Positions 11,263 to 24,787 of a DNA stretch of 64,000 bases are shown here, piece by piece. Position 1 is the stretch's first letter, and every line of letters starts with the position of its first letter. This DNA is from Pelargonium tetragonum (taxonomy: Eukaryota; Streptophyta; Magnoliopsida; Geraniales; Geraniaceae), in NCBI GenBank assembly GCA_036897445.1, contig JAYMTL010000022.1:62001-126000 (forward strand), given 5' to 3'. The notes beneath the pieces are model-generated. The model was not told where the DNA came from, ran no database searches, and was given only the letters and a program-made list of their open reading frames with translations. The position numbers and the translations under genes were made by a program.

Positions 11263-13423
11263 AATTGCATTACCTCTCTGACTTATGAGTTTATAACACC
11301 TCGGGGTTACCTCAATCGGTGAATAAGAGTTCTAGCGAAAGACTCCCACGCAAAAATCTCACTCAAATGCATATCGTATACGGGGCTAAGGGCTACAGGA
11401 TTCCCTTTAGACTGACTTTACGCTAGGGATAGACTTTCACAAGTATAAACAAATCAGAAAGAAAGACTGCACTTTCACCCTCCAATTACATTCTGAAGTC
11501 TTCGTGGTCAGCCCTATATAAAAAGAAAAGAAAAGCAAAGGAATTCCATGTACCTACTTAAAAAAAAGACACCCTAGAAGGTAGCCTCCTAAAAAAGGAA
11601 AGCCATAGTAAATGGATGAAAACAAGAGTGGAAGAACTTCTAGGAGAAAGTGCCCTTCAGTTTTCAGTGGTAGAGAGGGGCCCGGATGCTACTAGAGTCT
11701 TTCTAAATTGCACTAAACTATCCGGATAGACTTTCTAGAAACTATTATCGAAAGAAACCCAAGAGAAGGCCGCTGGATTGTGTACCTGAAGCTTGACTGT
11801 TATTTCAGGGAGCGGCTAGTTACGTTACTAAAAGGACGGGTACTTTCGACTTATGTATATATGCTAAAGTTCACACTATGAGTCAAGTCTCCTTCCGTTC
11901 ATTTTTGAGTTCGTGGTTTCCACACCCTTAATGGCCTAGATAGGTATGATTGCTTTTTTTTTAAGAAGTAAGGATTCTAAGATTCAAAAGCTTCCTAATT
12001 TTATGCTGCGGGCATTCTCTATTTTCAAAGTTGGTAGTTGGCTAGACCACCAGTCTTTTTTGGAGGCTTTAGAGGTCCCATTTACAATGCAAATCCACGA
12101 GGGGGCATATAACAAAAGGAAAGTCGCTAGACTTTATTTACCATCAGACATAGGCTCAAAGCCGTACTTAGCTCTGTTTTGACTCGCAGTAAAGGTATAA
12201 GTACGGGTCAAGCTTCTTTTAGTATTTCGTCTTGACTTTTCTTTTTGTATTAGTTTACAGGTTTCTACTCTGAGCCACCTATGACTGGGGATTCTACTAA
12301 AAGAAGCTACCTTAAAGAAAGGGGAATTGAAAAAGGAAGACTACTGGCTGCGGGTTCCCTTATATATTGGAATTTCAAGCTTTAATAGGAAACCCAGGTC
12401 TTAATAAAGACAGGAAAGTAGAGTGATAAGCAGCTAGAGTAAACTAGTCAAATCTATAGAATCAAAGTTTTTTTAGGTCCATCTATTTAAACGAGTTCGA
12501 GTTTACTTCGAAATTGAAAGAGTCCTCTCAATCCTTTTAGTGGGTATTCTCAGAAACCGGGTTTGGTTTCTGAAAATATCCTACTTCAGGAGTTTCAAAT
12601 GTACCCCTGAAAGAACAGATAAAATTTTAGGGGTTTACCCAGATTAGCTCAGTCTTTTTAGAGAATCTTTGGCTTTATAAAAAATGATAGTATATTTAGA
12701 CTTTTTCGAGTGCTTTGTACAATAGGGAGTTCCTGATATTGCAGTGGCTTTAAAGCTTTATTATTCCAGAGATTTTGTTAAGTAAAACTTATAAAGAGCT
12801 TTTTTCCTCTATAGATAATTATCAAGTCTTTGTCTGATTAGATTAGTATCTAAGTCCTTAAAAAGGCTTTAAGGAAAAAAATCCTGATCTTCGCTAAGAC
12901 ATTTTTACGGGTTTCCACGAAAAGCTTTTTAGAAGTAGCTGTAAATACTCCCTAAACCTAAATAAATATAGAAAATGAATATAAGTGGGTCAAGTCCTAA
13001 CTAAAATACTGGAGCTTCAAGGGGTAGGGGGCCAGGGCTCTTATATTATATTAGATAGAAAGAATAACACATCCCTTACTTCTTGCTTGACTTGCTCGAG
13101 CTATATATTCTACCAGTATCTTAAGAATAGTCTAATAGTAGTAGGAGCTAGACTAGAACGTAGATTATTATATATATTCTAATTAGAAGGGTACTCTTAT
13201 TCTATTCTATTGTTATACTTCCCTACAGCTATAGTAGTGTAGCTAGAATATAAGGATAATAAAAAAGTCTCATAATTATAGTCTTATTTATAGTAGTTGT
13301 ATTTTTTGTCTTACTCTTAATTAATAATCAACTCAAAAAAAATCCTCTAGTAAAAGGGCGTGAAAGAAAAATGAAGGCTGCATACAGAAATCGGAATTTT
13401 TAGACCGGCTCTCTATATAATAT

Positions 13424-13497
13424 ACGAATCCTTTTGAACCCGAGCATTCCTATGTAATACATCTATCGTTACATACTCTACCACTAAGCCCCGGGCC
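13424..13497 (-). pseudogene. Degenerate tRNA-like sequence
   Basis: On the minus strand a tRNA-like order can be followed: GCCCGGG at the acceptor position, a D-arm-like CTTAGTGGTAGAG, a 7-bp anticodon-type stem (TATGTAA with TTACATA) and a T-arm-like GCTCGGGTTCAA. The anticodon loop is 11 bases instead of 7, and the acceptor and T stems do not pair, so it cannot fold as a working tRNA. The D arm recalls trnG or trnT, but I cannot assign an amino acid. It is probably a decayed mitochondrial or plastid-derived tRNA. Confidence 0.4.
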
Positions 13498-14847
13498 TTT
13501 CCTTGTCAAAGTGCATTTTACACTCTAGTGGGACCCGCCGATCTATAAAAATAGAAAAAGGAATCGAATAAGATACGGCTCACTTTTCAGCAGGGGTATC
13601 CCTTTCTTTTGTCAAAGAACGCTTAGCTTCATAGAGCTAGGTTTTGAGTATGGGAAGTAAACTGCTTATATTGATTGCTATTCATTTTTAATAGGGTATT
13701 CGCGTTGTTAAGTATCTGTATATCCTAGTAGAATCTTTCGTTACCGGATTCCTGTACAGCTCGAAGCTAAGTATTGGTAAAAACAAAGAAAAGGAGCTGC
13801 GCAAGAGGGGCGCTCACTTGATTCTATCAAGTCTAAATCTAAGTTTCCTACACCATCTAAATATCTAAATGTTACTAAGTTTCAGTTGACAAGACGGGGT
13901 TTCTCTTCAAAAATGAAGAGTGAAAGATGTTGAGTCTTTTGCTCTTAATTGGTGTAAAACAAGAAAATCAAGTCTATAAATCAAAGTGGTAAATCATTAG
14001 CGGGTTTCCTATTGGATACACGTGCCCTTGCCTAGTAGTTAGTACTAGTTGTAGCCGATATAGATTATAGATAAAGGTCCAAAAGACCCTTTCAAATTTC
14101 TCATTGCTTAGTGCAGTAAATTCTCCAAAATCAAAAGGAAAGGGAAGCAGGTGCCTTGTTTAGGGGTAGAAGTGAAAGAAGAAGTCAAAGCTATTCTTAG
14201 TTAGAAAGGAAGATCTATGTGGAAATTACGCAGATTTACTTGCGCGGGTCCTTTAGTTTAGACTCCTTTTCACCTGAGATTTTCCAAGACTCTTGTGGCA
14301 CGGAAATTGAGTTAGACTAAAAGGAACACCCCTATAGATTATCGAGCGAGCTTTAGCCTTTATTTATATAGGTAAATCCTACTATTTTATATTGGTGTCA
14401 CTATTATAGAGAATTTTCAGTACAGGATGCCTTACTTATGTAATATAAAATTTTCCTAGTTAGTAGTATTTTGTTAATGCCCGGGACCCCTGAATTCTGT
14501 TGGAAATTCGTTAAAAATTTGCTAGTTGTGTATTTCAATGTGCTTAGGCCCAAAAAAAGGGGGCAGGGGATCTTATTTATATAATATAGCTTAATCTTAA
14601 CTTCAGTACGCGTTTTAATTATTAAAAATTTTTAGATTGAAGGTTCCAGAGAGCCTTTTTTATAGAGTTTACCAGTACCGGCAGGGTTGTGTACTTTGAT
14701 ACTCGTGTGCCTAGAGTTTTCGTACTTCGTCGTAAAAGTTCCCTTTTTATTAACAAACAAGCCTCGAAGGCAAACATACAAGATCTCGTAATATCACAGA
14801 GATCCTTAAGAAAAAGACTTGGAAATAGAAATCCGACAAGAACTCTT

Positions 14848-15054
14848 TTAGTCAATCAAACTTGTTATTACCAATTTCCTTGATCCAAAACTCAAACAAG
14901 AACTTTCCTGGTGGTAACAAAATTTTTTAGGAACAACACTAAGGCAGCTTTCTTGCATACCCAGACCTAACCTCTTAGCTATACCTGTCTTACAACCTGT
15001 CTCAAGAGCTAGAAGACTCCCTATCAGTATCCTATGAACTAGACATTCCCTTCG
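14848..15054 (-). pseudogene. Family A relic: 68-codon open stretch
   Basis: A minus-strand stretch open for 68 codons, with no ATG until GMQ in the middle. Residues around the centre read KTGIAKRLGLGMQ. This matches KKATGIAKRKG at 992-1090 and the SLAHNLGMQ of the frame at 57502-57783. Shared peptide motifs at separate places suggest descent from one protein-coding sequence. The downstream half has no counterpart that I can see. Without a plausible start and with similar copies broken elsewhere, I read it as a relic. What the ancestral protein did is unknown. Confidence 0.5.
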
Positions 15055-16619
15055 TTAAGTTGGAATATCTGTCTGATACTGTCTTTATTTGTAACTTTCT
15101 AAAAAAACATTTCTATATTTAGATATAAGTTCCTCTTTATCGATAAAATTCCTTTTTTAGGTCTTGTTACCTAAATATCTATTTACTTACCTTTAACTTA
15201 CGCGAACCTCAAGGCGACAACCTTCCGCCACTTTATAAGTTATTTTAGAGGGTTCCCATCTATCATGGTGGGGCTCTTCTTTTAGTCCTATGAGGAGTCA
15301 AAGATATAGATATTTTCTCTCAAGCAAGTTAGTTAGGTAATTCAAAGTGTTACACGATAAAAAGTATACAACTCGAAAGTCTAAGGGCTGGCATATCCTA
15401 GAAAGAAGACTCTCTTAAATACACATAGACCCGGTTCTTAAAGCAGGAATGCTTGGCAAATAGAAAGAAAAGAAACCCGTAAAGCAGGGAATTTCCTCAA
15501 AAAGCTATGGGGCTCCTTAAATTTAACGAAGTATAAGAGAAGAAGCTTCCTTTATGCTGGGCGATATAAACCGCTTTCTTTAAGATTTAGGTAATTCTAG
15601 TAAAGACCCAAGAGATCCCTATAAATTTTGGTTAATTCAAAAGGACTTATACTATTACTAGCACATTTAGAGGAGACAGACACAAATAGATCTTGACAGA
15701 AAATTCTGAAAGTGCCTGACTGACCCCATCCGAGAGTCCTAAGGTTGCTACTCATAACCTCTAAAGTAATATCAATTAGTGTTATGAAGAAACCTACCAG
15801 AAGTTGTAATGGTTTTCAGAGTTTCTATCTTGACCTTCATTAGAACTAGTTTAGTTTACATGTGCCAATACCTAAAGATACAAAACCTATAACCAGAAGA
15901 AGACCCTCATTAGAAAATGAAGAAAGAAGACTGAAGTAGAGTCTATTTATCTGATGTCGAGACTGGTATCTTTCATTTCATAAGGGGAATCCCATTGGCA
16001 CCTTTTCAATGATTTGACTTGCCTATCTTAAGTTAAGTAGAAACTTAACAAGCAATATGCTTATAAAGCCCAGGTTTTGTTTTTCTTTTGGATCCTCGGG
16101 ACTTGGAGCTGAAAAAAGGTAAAAGCTTTTCAATTAGATAAAGGGATTTAGGTACGCAGTTAGTTCTAAGTTAGAAATAGGTTGGGGTAAAAGTAACGAG
16201 AACCCTATCAACATAGGTAAAAAAAAAGAAGTCCACTTTGTAGGGAGGTGCCAGGAGAGGCTTCTGTTATGTATACTACTACCTTACTTATGAATTTTTT
16301 GAATTATAAGTTGTTCTGTAAGCGCTATTGCAATTACCTTTTCCGTATCGAACATAGGAGAATTTGACTTCTTTGAATCCCTAGACAGCTTTTGAAAAAG
16401 AACAAGAGAAAGAAAAGGGTATAATATAAAGAATTAACATACACCCTACACCCTTTTTTGAAGTAATCTGCATTCCTTTTTATTAGCTTTTATTGATAAA
16501 GCATTTTCTTTCTTTACGAGTTGTCTGTTACTTTTTTAGTTTCCACTTCGAAAGTAGAAAGTAGTTTTGTAGGAGAATTCCAGGGTTTTTTCTTATTTTA
16601 GCTTTAGAGTCTCTAGTGT
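15055..16619. other. Gene-free stretch
   Basis: No recognisable gene, RNA or repeat of note on either strand. Confidence 0.55.
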
Positions 16620-16980
16620 CTTATATTAGTATCTTAGTAGGAGAATACTGGGTTAGATAGGTTTCTATTAGACAGACAGATAGTGGATAGCTATTAGCTG
16701 TAGGGAGATTCTTGTATACTAGCTTTATGCTAGTACATAGATACGCTATATTCGCTGGACTTTGATTTACTTGGTTCTTATTTGCTGAATTGACTTTCTT
16801 ATCTTCGATACCTCTCTGTATCTACCGTACCTGTCTTGTAGGTCTTCTTTTTAGAATTTTTTAGTCTTATTGCAGCCTCTTGTACTTATAGGATTCTTAT
16901 GCTAGCTAGGAGTTTTTGTATTCTTTATAGTATCTAGAATCTTGAGTTGTCTTATTCTTCTTATTTTATTGTAAACAAGT
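16620..16980 (-). repeat. Family A copy, minus-strand arm of a head-to-head pair
   Basis: Minus-strand reading shows AAGAAGACC...ACAGGTACGG and then GGTATCGAAGAT (plus positions 16801-16812), a word shared with copies at 17146, 37523 and 44991. It sits head-to-head with the plus-strand copy starting near 17050, about a midpoint of 16979. A local 6-bp hairpin, ACTAGC-TTTAT-GCTAGT, lies at 16718-16734. Confidence 0.5.
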
Positions 16981-17089
16981 GAAAGAAATTTGAGTGTTGT
17001 AGGAAGGGACAGGGCTCTCTCTGCTACCCCCTTAATAAGACTCCTAAACTACTTATAATGTCTATTAACTAATATATAAACTCTAATAG

Positions 17090-17236
17090 AAAGAGAGAGT
17101 CACTAAAAAGAAAAGAAGTTACAGGAAGGCTAACAAAACTACCAAGGTATCGAAGATAGAGAGTACCCTTGTAGCTAGAGGGATTACAAAGAAAGCGACA
17201 ATGTGTTTAGCTCTTATCTTAAGACTCCTTGTATAG
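17090..17236 (+). pseudogene. Family A relic: 48-codon lysine-rich frame
   Basis: The open stretch encodes a strongly basic peptide: KKKRSYRKANKTTK near its start, then VARGITKKAT. It contains the shared nucleotide word GGTATCGAAGAT at 17146-17157. There is no ATG at a plausible start. Together with the minus-strand copy to the left it forms an inverted pair. Lysine is mostly AAG, unlike the A-rich background. I take it as a fragment of the dispersed family, with unknown original function. Confidence 0.5.
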
Positions 17237-19030
17237 CTTTTAATAAGAGGTAAATAAAGCCAGAGGTTGGAAGAGCCCCATAAGGAATAAAAAACGAAAG
17301 CTAATATGTTTGCTTGCGCTGAAGACTTTGAAAGAGTGTACTAATTCTAGCTTGTAAGTTCTTTATAAATGTTAGAGAAATCCAGGGATAATTACTTCGT
17401 AAGTTCTAAGATTTGAACGAGATTCTAGTCCGAGTGTAGAAAACAAGAGCTAAGACCCTAGAAAAAGGTTTGATGAAAGAAGAAAGCCTCAAAAGGGGGG
17501 TCCCGTATATAGATATAGTAGACCTGTTTCTCTTTTTGTTCTTAAAGTCTTTGTTTTTCTCAAGAGAGGCAAGACAGGTCTAACGGATAGGACAGCTGGG
17601 CAGAGTAACATGAAGTGATGAAGAGCCTAGGTATATTATATTCAGGGGTCTTTCCTTGTTCTCAGTTCTCAAGACACTTCTGGCAAAGAGAATATAGAAC
17701 TCACTGAAGGTAAGTAAGCATCGATTATAAGAAGTTCCCTTACTTTTTAGGGTTCTCTAGATTCCCTTTTTGTTTGAGCTTTTAGGACACTGTAGTCAAT
17801 AAAAAGGGGTTTAGAGTTGGGATGGGAGAAGCCTAGTCTTCTCAGGCGTTCAATCTTACTTAGATCTTTCAAAAGTGTTTGAATCAGTAGGTTTCATTGT
17901 AAGAATTTTAGGAGCAAGGATTTCCTAAAAGTAAAATGAAGTAAAGACTTTTAGGTAACGAGGTGCCCGAAAGCAGTAAGTACTAGTTTTTTGGAAAAGT
18001 CTCCTCTTTTTTTAAGTCTTTTGAATTCAGAATTAGGATGGATCTCAGAAAGAATAAATGAAAAAGGACCCTCTTCAGATTATCCAAAATTATTCTGGTT
18101 TAAATGAAACCTACGCGAGACATATAAAAGAAAGGCGTAACCCCTAACTAATCCTTGTAAAATTGCCTTTTGCATCGTCAAAACAACAAAGATTGCTCTA
18201 ATGCTTTAGTCCAGCGCTACATAAAGAAAATGACTTGTATTAAGAAAAACCCACCGAGTTCTTAAAACTGAAAGAAAGAAGAAAAACCTTGAAAGCTATC
18301 CAGTAAATGAAAGGGGAACTGCCTTAATCCGAAACCCAGTAAATCCAAATATCTCCATATAGGAGTTTCTATTCAACTTATCTTTCTCTTCTTACTAACT
18401 AGAAACTTCCCAGGCAGTCATAAACTCTGTAACTGCATCCGTCTTTTCATTAGCTTGTTTATTCAGAACATAATCATAACTTTTTTAGGGCTATCTCCGG
18501 ATAAGGCCTCCCAGCTTGAATTGAGTCTTAAGTTTAGAACATTTCTATTTCTACTGTAGTCCTAACTTTCTCAGATCAAGAATCAAATTTGGGGGGCTAT
18601 ATACTATAGAATTTGGGACTAAAAAACAGGGCTAGACTCACAAAAAGAAAATTTACTGGAAACTCATTTTCAATAAATAAGGAAGAAAGTTTATACTTTA
18701 GAGGGATTTCATACGTCTTCCTTTTCCTTATAGGGCAACCCTACTTTTTTCTGGAAGTGGTAAGCTTTTATTAGTTAAAATACGAGTTTAGTACTTTGAC
18801 CTTAGCCGGAATTTGAACAAGAAAAAAGTGAAGTTCCCCAGCATAAGGCACTCCTCTTATCTTAGACCCCTTTTTTCGTAAAAATGTAGGGACGAAGTCT
18901 ATTTCTTTCGCAAAAGTGCTGCATTTTTAACTCTTTCCATTTCAGGTAGGGACTTTTTTAAAGTACATCTTGAAGTTCCTCCCTAGACTCCTTATACTAT
19001 ACTGACTAGTAACCCATCCATACACATACA
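17237..19030. other. Gene-free stretch
   Basis: No recognisable gene or RNA. A GGGGGGTCCC palindromic patch lies at 17495-17504. Confidence 0.55.
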
Positions 19031-19067
19031 GTAAAAAACCCTTAAAACTAACAACCTGATGCAGTAG

Positions 19068-19208
19068 AAGAATCTTATAGCTACAAACTACAAGAGGAAG
19101 AAGAAGACAAGTAAGGCATTAGCTACGGGTATACAGATAGTGCATAAGAAGGGTAAGAAGAAAGAACAAGTAACTCAAGTGGTTAAGCCAGCTAGGTCAA
19201 GTAGGTAA
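19068..19208 (+). pseudogene. Family A relic: 46-codon frame with ALATG motif
   Basis: This is one of the clearest family A frames. Its order of motifs, IAT then KRKKKTSKALATG, then IVHKKGKKK and KEQV, closely follows the frame at 38913-39092 (IAT, KKNSKKALATG, IAHQKKKTK). Conservation of order at the amino-acid level across 20 kb argues for a shared coding ancestor. Nearly all lysines are AAG. Immediately downstream, about 19208-19260, the sequence resembles the GTATTCCTATGCTCTC block that follows the frames at 38.7 and 44.8 kb, though in a different frame. There is no ATG start and no known homologue in my memory. Confidence 0.55.
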
Positions 19209-19690
19209 GAAGTAGATGTGTTTGCTGGTGCGTATTCCTATGCTCTCTATGATAAACTATAACAATACTACAACCTCTTAAACTCGAAAATTTATTCATA
19301 CTATTATGCACAACTAAGGCCTTCCCCTTCCGTATTGATAAGCTCCACAGTACACTGAGGTAATGCAATTAATTAAACCACTTACTAACTATATTAGACC
19401 CATGACCTACAAGACTATATACACTCTATTACCTATCAAGTTCTAGTATAAACCTATATATATATATCTATCACTGAGTTAGCCTTCCTTACTGGTATTA
19501 GTATTAGTATACTGCTCGGTTTTAGGCCTATATCTGCCTTTTACTCTTCCTTCTCCTATTAGTTAGAAGTATAGCTCATCCTGCTACCTCCCTCTATTGC
19601 CCTACTGAAAAGTCTCCTGTTCCTGCCTCTCCTACTGCTAATCCTAATACAGAATACAAAATCACTCTATAGAATAAAGTACGCATGTAT
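19209..19690 (+). repeat. Family A non-coding continuation and second partial copy
   Basis: Holds the block GATAAGCTCCACAG (about 19337-19350) that matches the second conserved block of the 37-39 kb array, then a reversed ATTGCATTACC word at 19360-19370. At 19550-19640 there is a Pro/Ser-rich stretch with SPVPASP and NTEYK, like SPNTEYK at 34950-35147. Confidence 0.5.
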
Positions 19691-22495
19691 AACTGGCCCA
19701 ACTGCAATATTTACTTAAGTGCTTTTTTCGTCAACGTGCAAAAAAAAGGGTAAATTCGATTCACGAGATCCAGATTTCAATAGATAGAGAGATTTTTTGA
19801 GTTCTTTGTTATTAGGATGAAAGCTTATCTTTTATATTCCAAATTGAGTCAAAGGTGCCCGTTTTATTACTCGCCATAGGGGAAATGAGACTTGAGAGCG
19901 GAATACCAATTATGGATCTTACTTCTTCTACTTCCAGGAAAAGGGGTGTCTATTTGGGAGGAATTTCTTACACCTTCTGTATAGGGCGGTCCTGCTCTTT
20001 TCGGGAACTTTGATACCCACCCTAGAGCTAAGGGTGCCCTTTTTATACCGTTTAGGTACTGCTACACGACCCTCTTTCTTACTAAACTAACTTAAAGGCC
20101 CCTTTTTAAAAGTAAACTCTTAAGATCATTAATATTAGATATATCTACCTAAAAGTTAAAAAAACCGTACCTAACTAGAACTCAACCCGATTCCTTTGCA
20201 GAGCCCTAGGATTTCCTTTAAGGCACTTTCAATTCTAAATAGCATTTCCCTTCTTTATTACTTGCTTAAATCCCAGAGTAGTTTCCTTAGTTTTAAATTG
20301 ACTAGGTAAAGCTCTAGGACCCCTCTTAAATTAAAAAGCCTTCCTTAGTATAGATAGGCGGCTCCACTAGAAAAGAGGAACTCTCCTAGTTGTACGCATT
20401 TCTGAAATAAAAAGAATCTCCTCTTTGATTCTGCATGGACTCCCTTTATAACTGAAAAAGAAGCTTTATCCTATAAAAAAGAGACTGAAATGTAGGACTT
20501 TTACCCATTTCTTGATACCTACACCTCTCTAAGTCTCTATCCCTTCGTTCGTCTTAGTTATACCCGGAGCCCTCTTAAGAAGAGCCTTATCTTCATAAAG
20601 AGCGCCTAACCCTGCATCAGTATCCCCTTAAAAGTAGACTCATCTTACTCCGTATCTTTATATCTAGCCCTAATGTTACTATATATCTTATTCATAGCCC
20701 GTTTCTTATCTGACTAGTAAAATCCATCTCTTTTTTATTTCAGTAGGTTGAAGTTTTTAGAAATACAAGTACAAAAAGCCTTTTATACCTGATCGACAAT
20801 AGACATTAGAGACAGCCTAACCAAATCAAAAAGGGAAATAATGAAAGAATTGTGAAAGAAATTTTTAGATAAGTAACTGGATCACTAACTTCGGAAAATT
20901 ACATTTTCAACCCCGTCGTAAAGGAATAACTAGAGTGGAAACCTTGGCAGTAACTAAAAACTGAGTTTTATCCACAGCTCTTCGAAAAGCCCCCAAAATC
21001 TACCCACTAGGTTAGGAAAAGCGCATATGAGAAACGAAACCATCAGCATGAAACCTTAGCAAGGATTTTTCTGTAAGCCATTCCTTTATTTACTAAATAA
21101 AAAAAGAATTTACCAGGGGTGGCTTAATATTGAAAGTCAAAGAGCTTTATACTAGTAAAAAGAAAAGCAAGGATATAATACAGTAGCCGACTGCCATCTG
21201 GACGTTTTAGTTTTATTTCACTACAGAAAAAAAGATAAAGGATGCAGCACATTATACTTTCTTACTCTCCTTAATCCTATATTTATTAGCAAGATTACAA
21301 GAAAAGTCACTCTTTTCATTTCAGTAACAGCACTAGGACTTGGGCAAGAAAAAGTCTCTTTTTATTAAAAAAGAAGCTGAGCGGAGATCCGTTCGTGAAA
21401 GGGATCGCCGTTACATATACATATAAGGAGTTATCTAAAACAAGCACTGAATCTAGTACCTTTGCTTCAAAGTTTAATAACACAGCTAAACTACTGCTCT
21501 TACAAAGATTCTTTTTAATCGACATAAGTAAACTCCTAAAAAAAACCAATAGGAAATTGATGCAAATAAAGGAGGTCCTGGTTTGTACTTTTCCAAACCA
21601 CTAATTAATGAATGCTTGGGGTCAAGGAGACCCCTGTTTACTGAGTATGTATAAAGAATCTATATTACCAACGGGAAGGGTGTCATAGAAAGTTGTTCCG
21701 GGAGATTATTCCCTCTTGTTTTTTGGCCTAATGGGTAGTCAAAGCAGAATTCAAACTACTTTCCAAAGGATCCAAAAAACTGTAAACATTTGCTCGAGAT
21801 AAGACTCATGAATGATTCAAGCTCTTTGCTGTACCTTAAGAAACTCCCATCCCACAAAAGAAAGAATAATAAACTGAAGTTTACCTTTTTTAGAGTTTCG
21901 CTTGTATTTAAAGCTATATACTTTTCCTTGAACCCGTAGGAAGCTTATACCCGCCTCGTATCGGGATTCCACTAGTATGTTTAATATTGAAAAAGAAAAG
22001 AAAGAACTTTCATATTAACAGGAGTTTTTTCTTTAAAGACTAGGTTATTCGTTGTTATAAGTAAGATTTTCGATAGTACACTAATTAGAAAGGGTTTCTC
22101 TTATTTCGGGGTTTTTCTTTCACAAGGTGTAGGAGGTGCTAGATTCGGAGCTTTAGCTGGTAACCTGAAATTTTAGCGGAAAGCAAGGGGACTTCCTTGC
22201 TTGTGGGGTTTTCTAGCTCGGAAGAATTGACATTCTCTTCTTAATCTTGATTTATTTAATCGGTAGGAAAATCCCTCATGGAATCGCTAAGAAGTTCTTG
22301 TTAATCTGGTTTTTAGATCTCTACCCTGCTTTTAAAAGAGGAGTCCCTTGTCTAGTAGAAAACGGATACTAAAAAGGCTCTCAGATTGCCTGCTATTAAA
22401 AAAATTATCTCTATATATAATTAAGCTATTACCCTCCCTACATTTTCCTATTAGGATTCCTTCCTTACTTCGGGAACTGCAACTCTAATCTAAGC

Positions 22496-22509
22496 TAATT
22501 ACATTACCT
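22496..22509 (+). repeat. 14-base copy of the AATTACATTACCT word
   Basis: TAATTACATTACCT, lacking only the first T of the 15-bp consensus. Confidence 0.6.
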
Positions 22510-24787
22510 TTTGTCTTTTGTTTTTACCTCGATTTTGCTGTCCTTAATACCGAACGCCTCCTAACCCTGATTTGTTCTTGGATTTCTTGCCGATTGAGAT
22601 GATAGAACAGACCCCGTCTTTATTATAAATTCTAAAAGGAGCCCCTTCCTTGTTAACCCCAAAAGTACAGGAGCTCGCCCTCCTACCTCCACTTAAGTTG
22701 TTTTGAAAGCTAGTTAAGACGGTGCCGCAATAAATATGGCTTATGGATTTTCCTAAGATTTTATTTGAAATAATCCAAGGAAATAGAACCCCTTTTGCTG
22801 GAATTAAGACTTTCTAGATCTGTTGGGTCTTATCATAATCATATAAACTCGGGCATGCCTAGCTTAAACCTTGGGATTCTTTAATAATTACACACTAAGG
22901 AAACAATACTAAAGTATGCATACTTGCCCCTTTCAACTCTTCATATACTGGAGTTACTGTGGATTCTATAGAAGCTTCCTTATAAGAAAAGAGAATCACG
23001 GATTCCCGACTTTAGTCCTCGGTTTAGAGAATACCTTGCAAGAGTCAATTCCCCACTATATAACTTCTTTCTAATTCTACAAAAACCGGGCTTGTACCTA
23101 TTAAGCGCTTAAAAAAGAATAGCTTTAGGGTTTATTCAACAAATAAGCCCCCTACGGCAGACAACTTTTCCACTCTGCCTTGTATAAAGTAAATAAGAAA
23201 CCTCTTTTTTCAGAGTCCTGGATACTAACAAACAGAAAAAAAAAGTCTATCCCTTCCAACTTTCTCTACCGGATTACTTTATTTGTATAACTTTCTTCTT
23301 AATTTGCATCTTCTTTTTAGCCTGTTATGGACTGACTTCTTTGCTTAAATACATTTCCCGCTTTATTGGCAACTAGGATATAAGCATTCTTCTCCTTAAG
23401 AGCTAGAACCTCTTTCTTATCTTATTCAGGGCTCTACCTTTTCTATTATGAGTCCTCTGAGAACCTGTACTTATTGTGGTATTACCTATCCTATTTCTTC
23501 TTCCCAACTGTAGCATAAAGAAGGGACGGAAATGCTATATAGTTTCATGCGTATCTTACTTACGTTCTTACGTTATAGCTAGCAAAAGCTTACCATGTTT
23601 CCTATTACAAATTCTTCAATTTCTTATACATCATAAAGGATCTCTTAGCTGCTATACGGAGAGTCTTCATGATACTTGCAACTTTAACGTTACTCTCTAC
23701 CTTACTCAGTTTTTAATCTTTATGTTCCTCTTTCTATCTAAAAGGATGAAATTCTTAGATCTTCTTCCTTTCTAGTTTGGGAGTTACCCCTAAAATAAAA
23801 GAAGACTCAAAACTGAAAACAGGAAACCCTCCCCATTTTCTAGGCTTTATCCCGCGTGAGTCTACCTCCGTTTAGTCAAAACTTTTATTAAAAAAACGGG
23901 AAACAGTAGGACCACCTATTAGCCAAGATTGAGCACTAAAAAGGAACTTTACGGATCTCTAAATCCTAAGATTGCCTAGTGAGATCTGGGCATAAAGAGG
24001 AATTGAAACTTTTCTAGCCTTTGTAACTTTTTCTTGACTTCTCTACTTTCCTAATACTAATCCCCGGGTTTCTTAGAAGCTAGAATACCCTCACTTTCTA
24101 CATACCTGCCTTAAACTTCGGGAATAAGATAAGATACTGTATGAGTTTTTATTACATTTATAGGACGTTCAAAAACCCAAGGGGAATACCCTGGAGTCAG
24201 TCCCTTTCTTACCTTAGTTACCTTACTCTGAGTAAAAACCAAAGGGTAGCGCACTCTTGATTAAAAGAATCCTTTAGCCGAGATAACTAAAAAGGTTTCT
24301 TACGAGTCCTTGTCTTATGGAGCTTATCTGTACCTATTGAATTGTTTTACTTAACTTTTCTTATAAACTTACCCTGTTTCTTAGTCTTATGAGGTAAACT
24401 CTTCTTTTTTTAGATAGTTAGTCGTTAGTAAGAGATTTTTTACTAGTTAAGAGATAAGACCTCTTTTTTCTTTGTTCTTATCAGGGTACGAACCTTAATA
24501 AACAATAGAGAAATCCCCGACCGAAGGGTACCGAGGAAGGTAAGAAGTATATTAGATCGAACAGGAGTGCCTTATAACCAGTATCAACAAAAGCAGACTT
24601 TCAAGTTGACTTCTTTACTGGAAACCTATATCTTTCTAACTCCTCTTATTCTTAATCCGCGTTTTCTTAAGACCCGTATCATACTCTTATTTCAAAGACT
24701 CAAAAGAGCTTGTTAGCCTTCATACCGATACCTTCTTAGTAATAGTACTTACTCAGAGCTAAAACCTTATTAATATAGAGTACTCTA

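Larger units (their letters stand above)
10424..13423. other. Gene-free stretch upstream of nad4L
   Basis: No recognisable gene. It holds a cluster of ACATTACC words (11221, 11250, 11267) and short unrecognised frames at 11946-12182 and 12985-13182. The DNA at 13075-13330 has AGCTAGA-like words that faintly recall family A, but I cannot align it with confidence. Confidence 0.55.

Noticed and set aside
13424-13497. Functional tRNA
   Set aside because: Acceptor and T stems do not pair and the anticodon loop has 11 bases.
23476-23775. 99-residue plus-strand frame
   Set aside because: Non-ATG start, no motif, no copy elsewhere in the window; fits chance.
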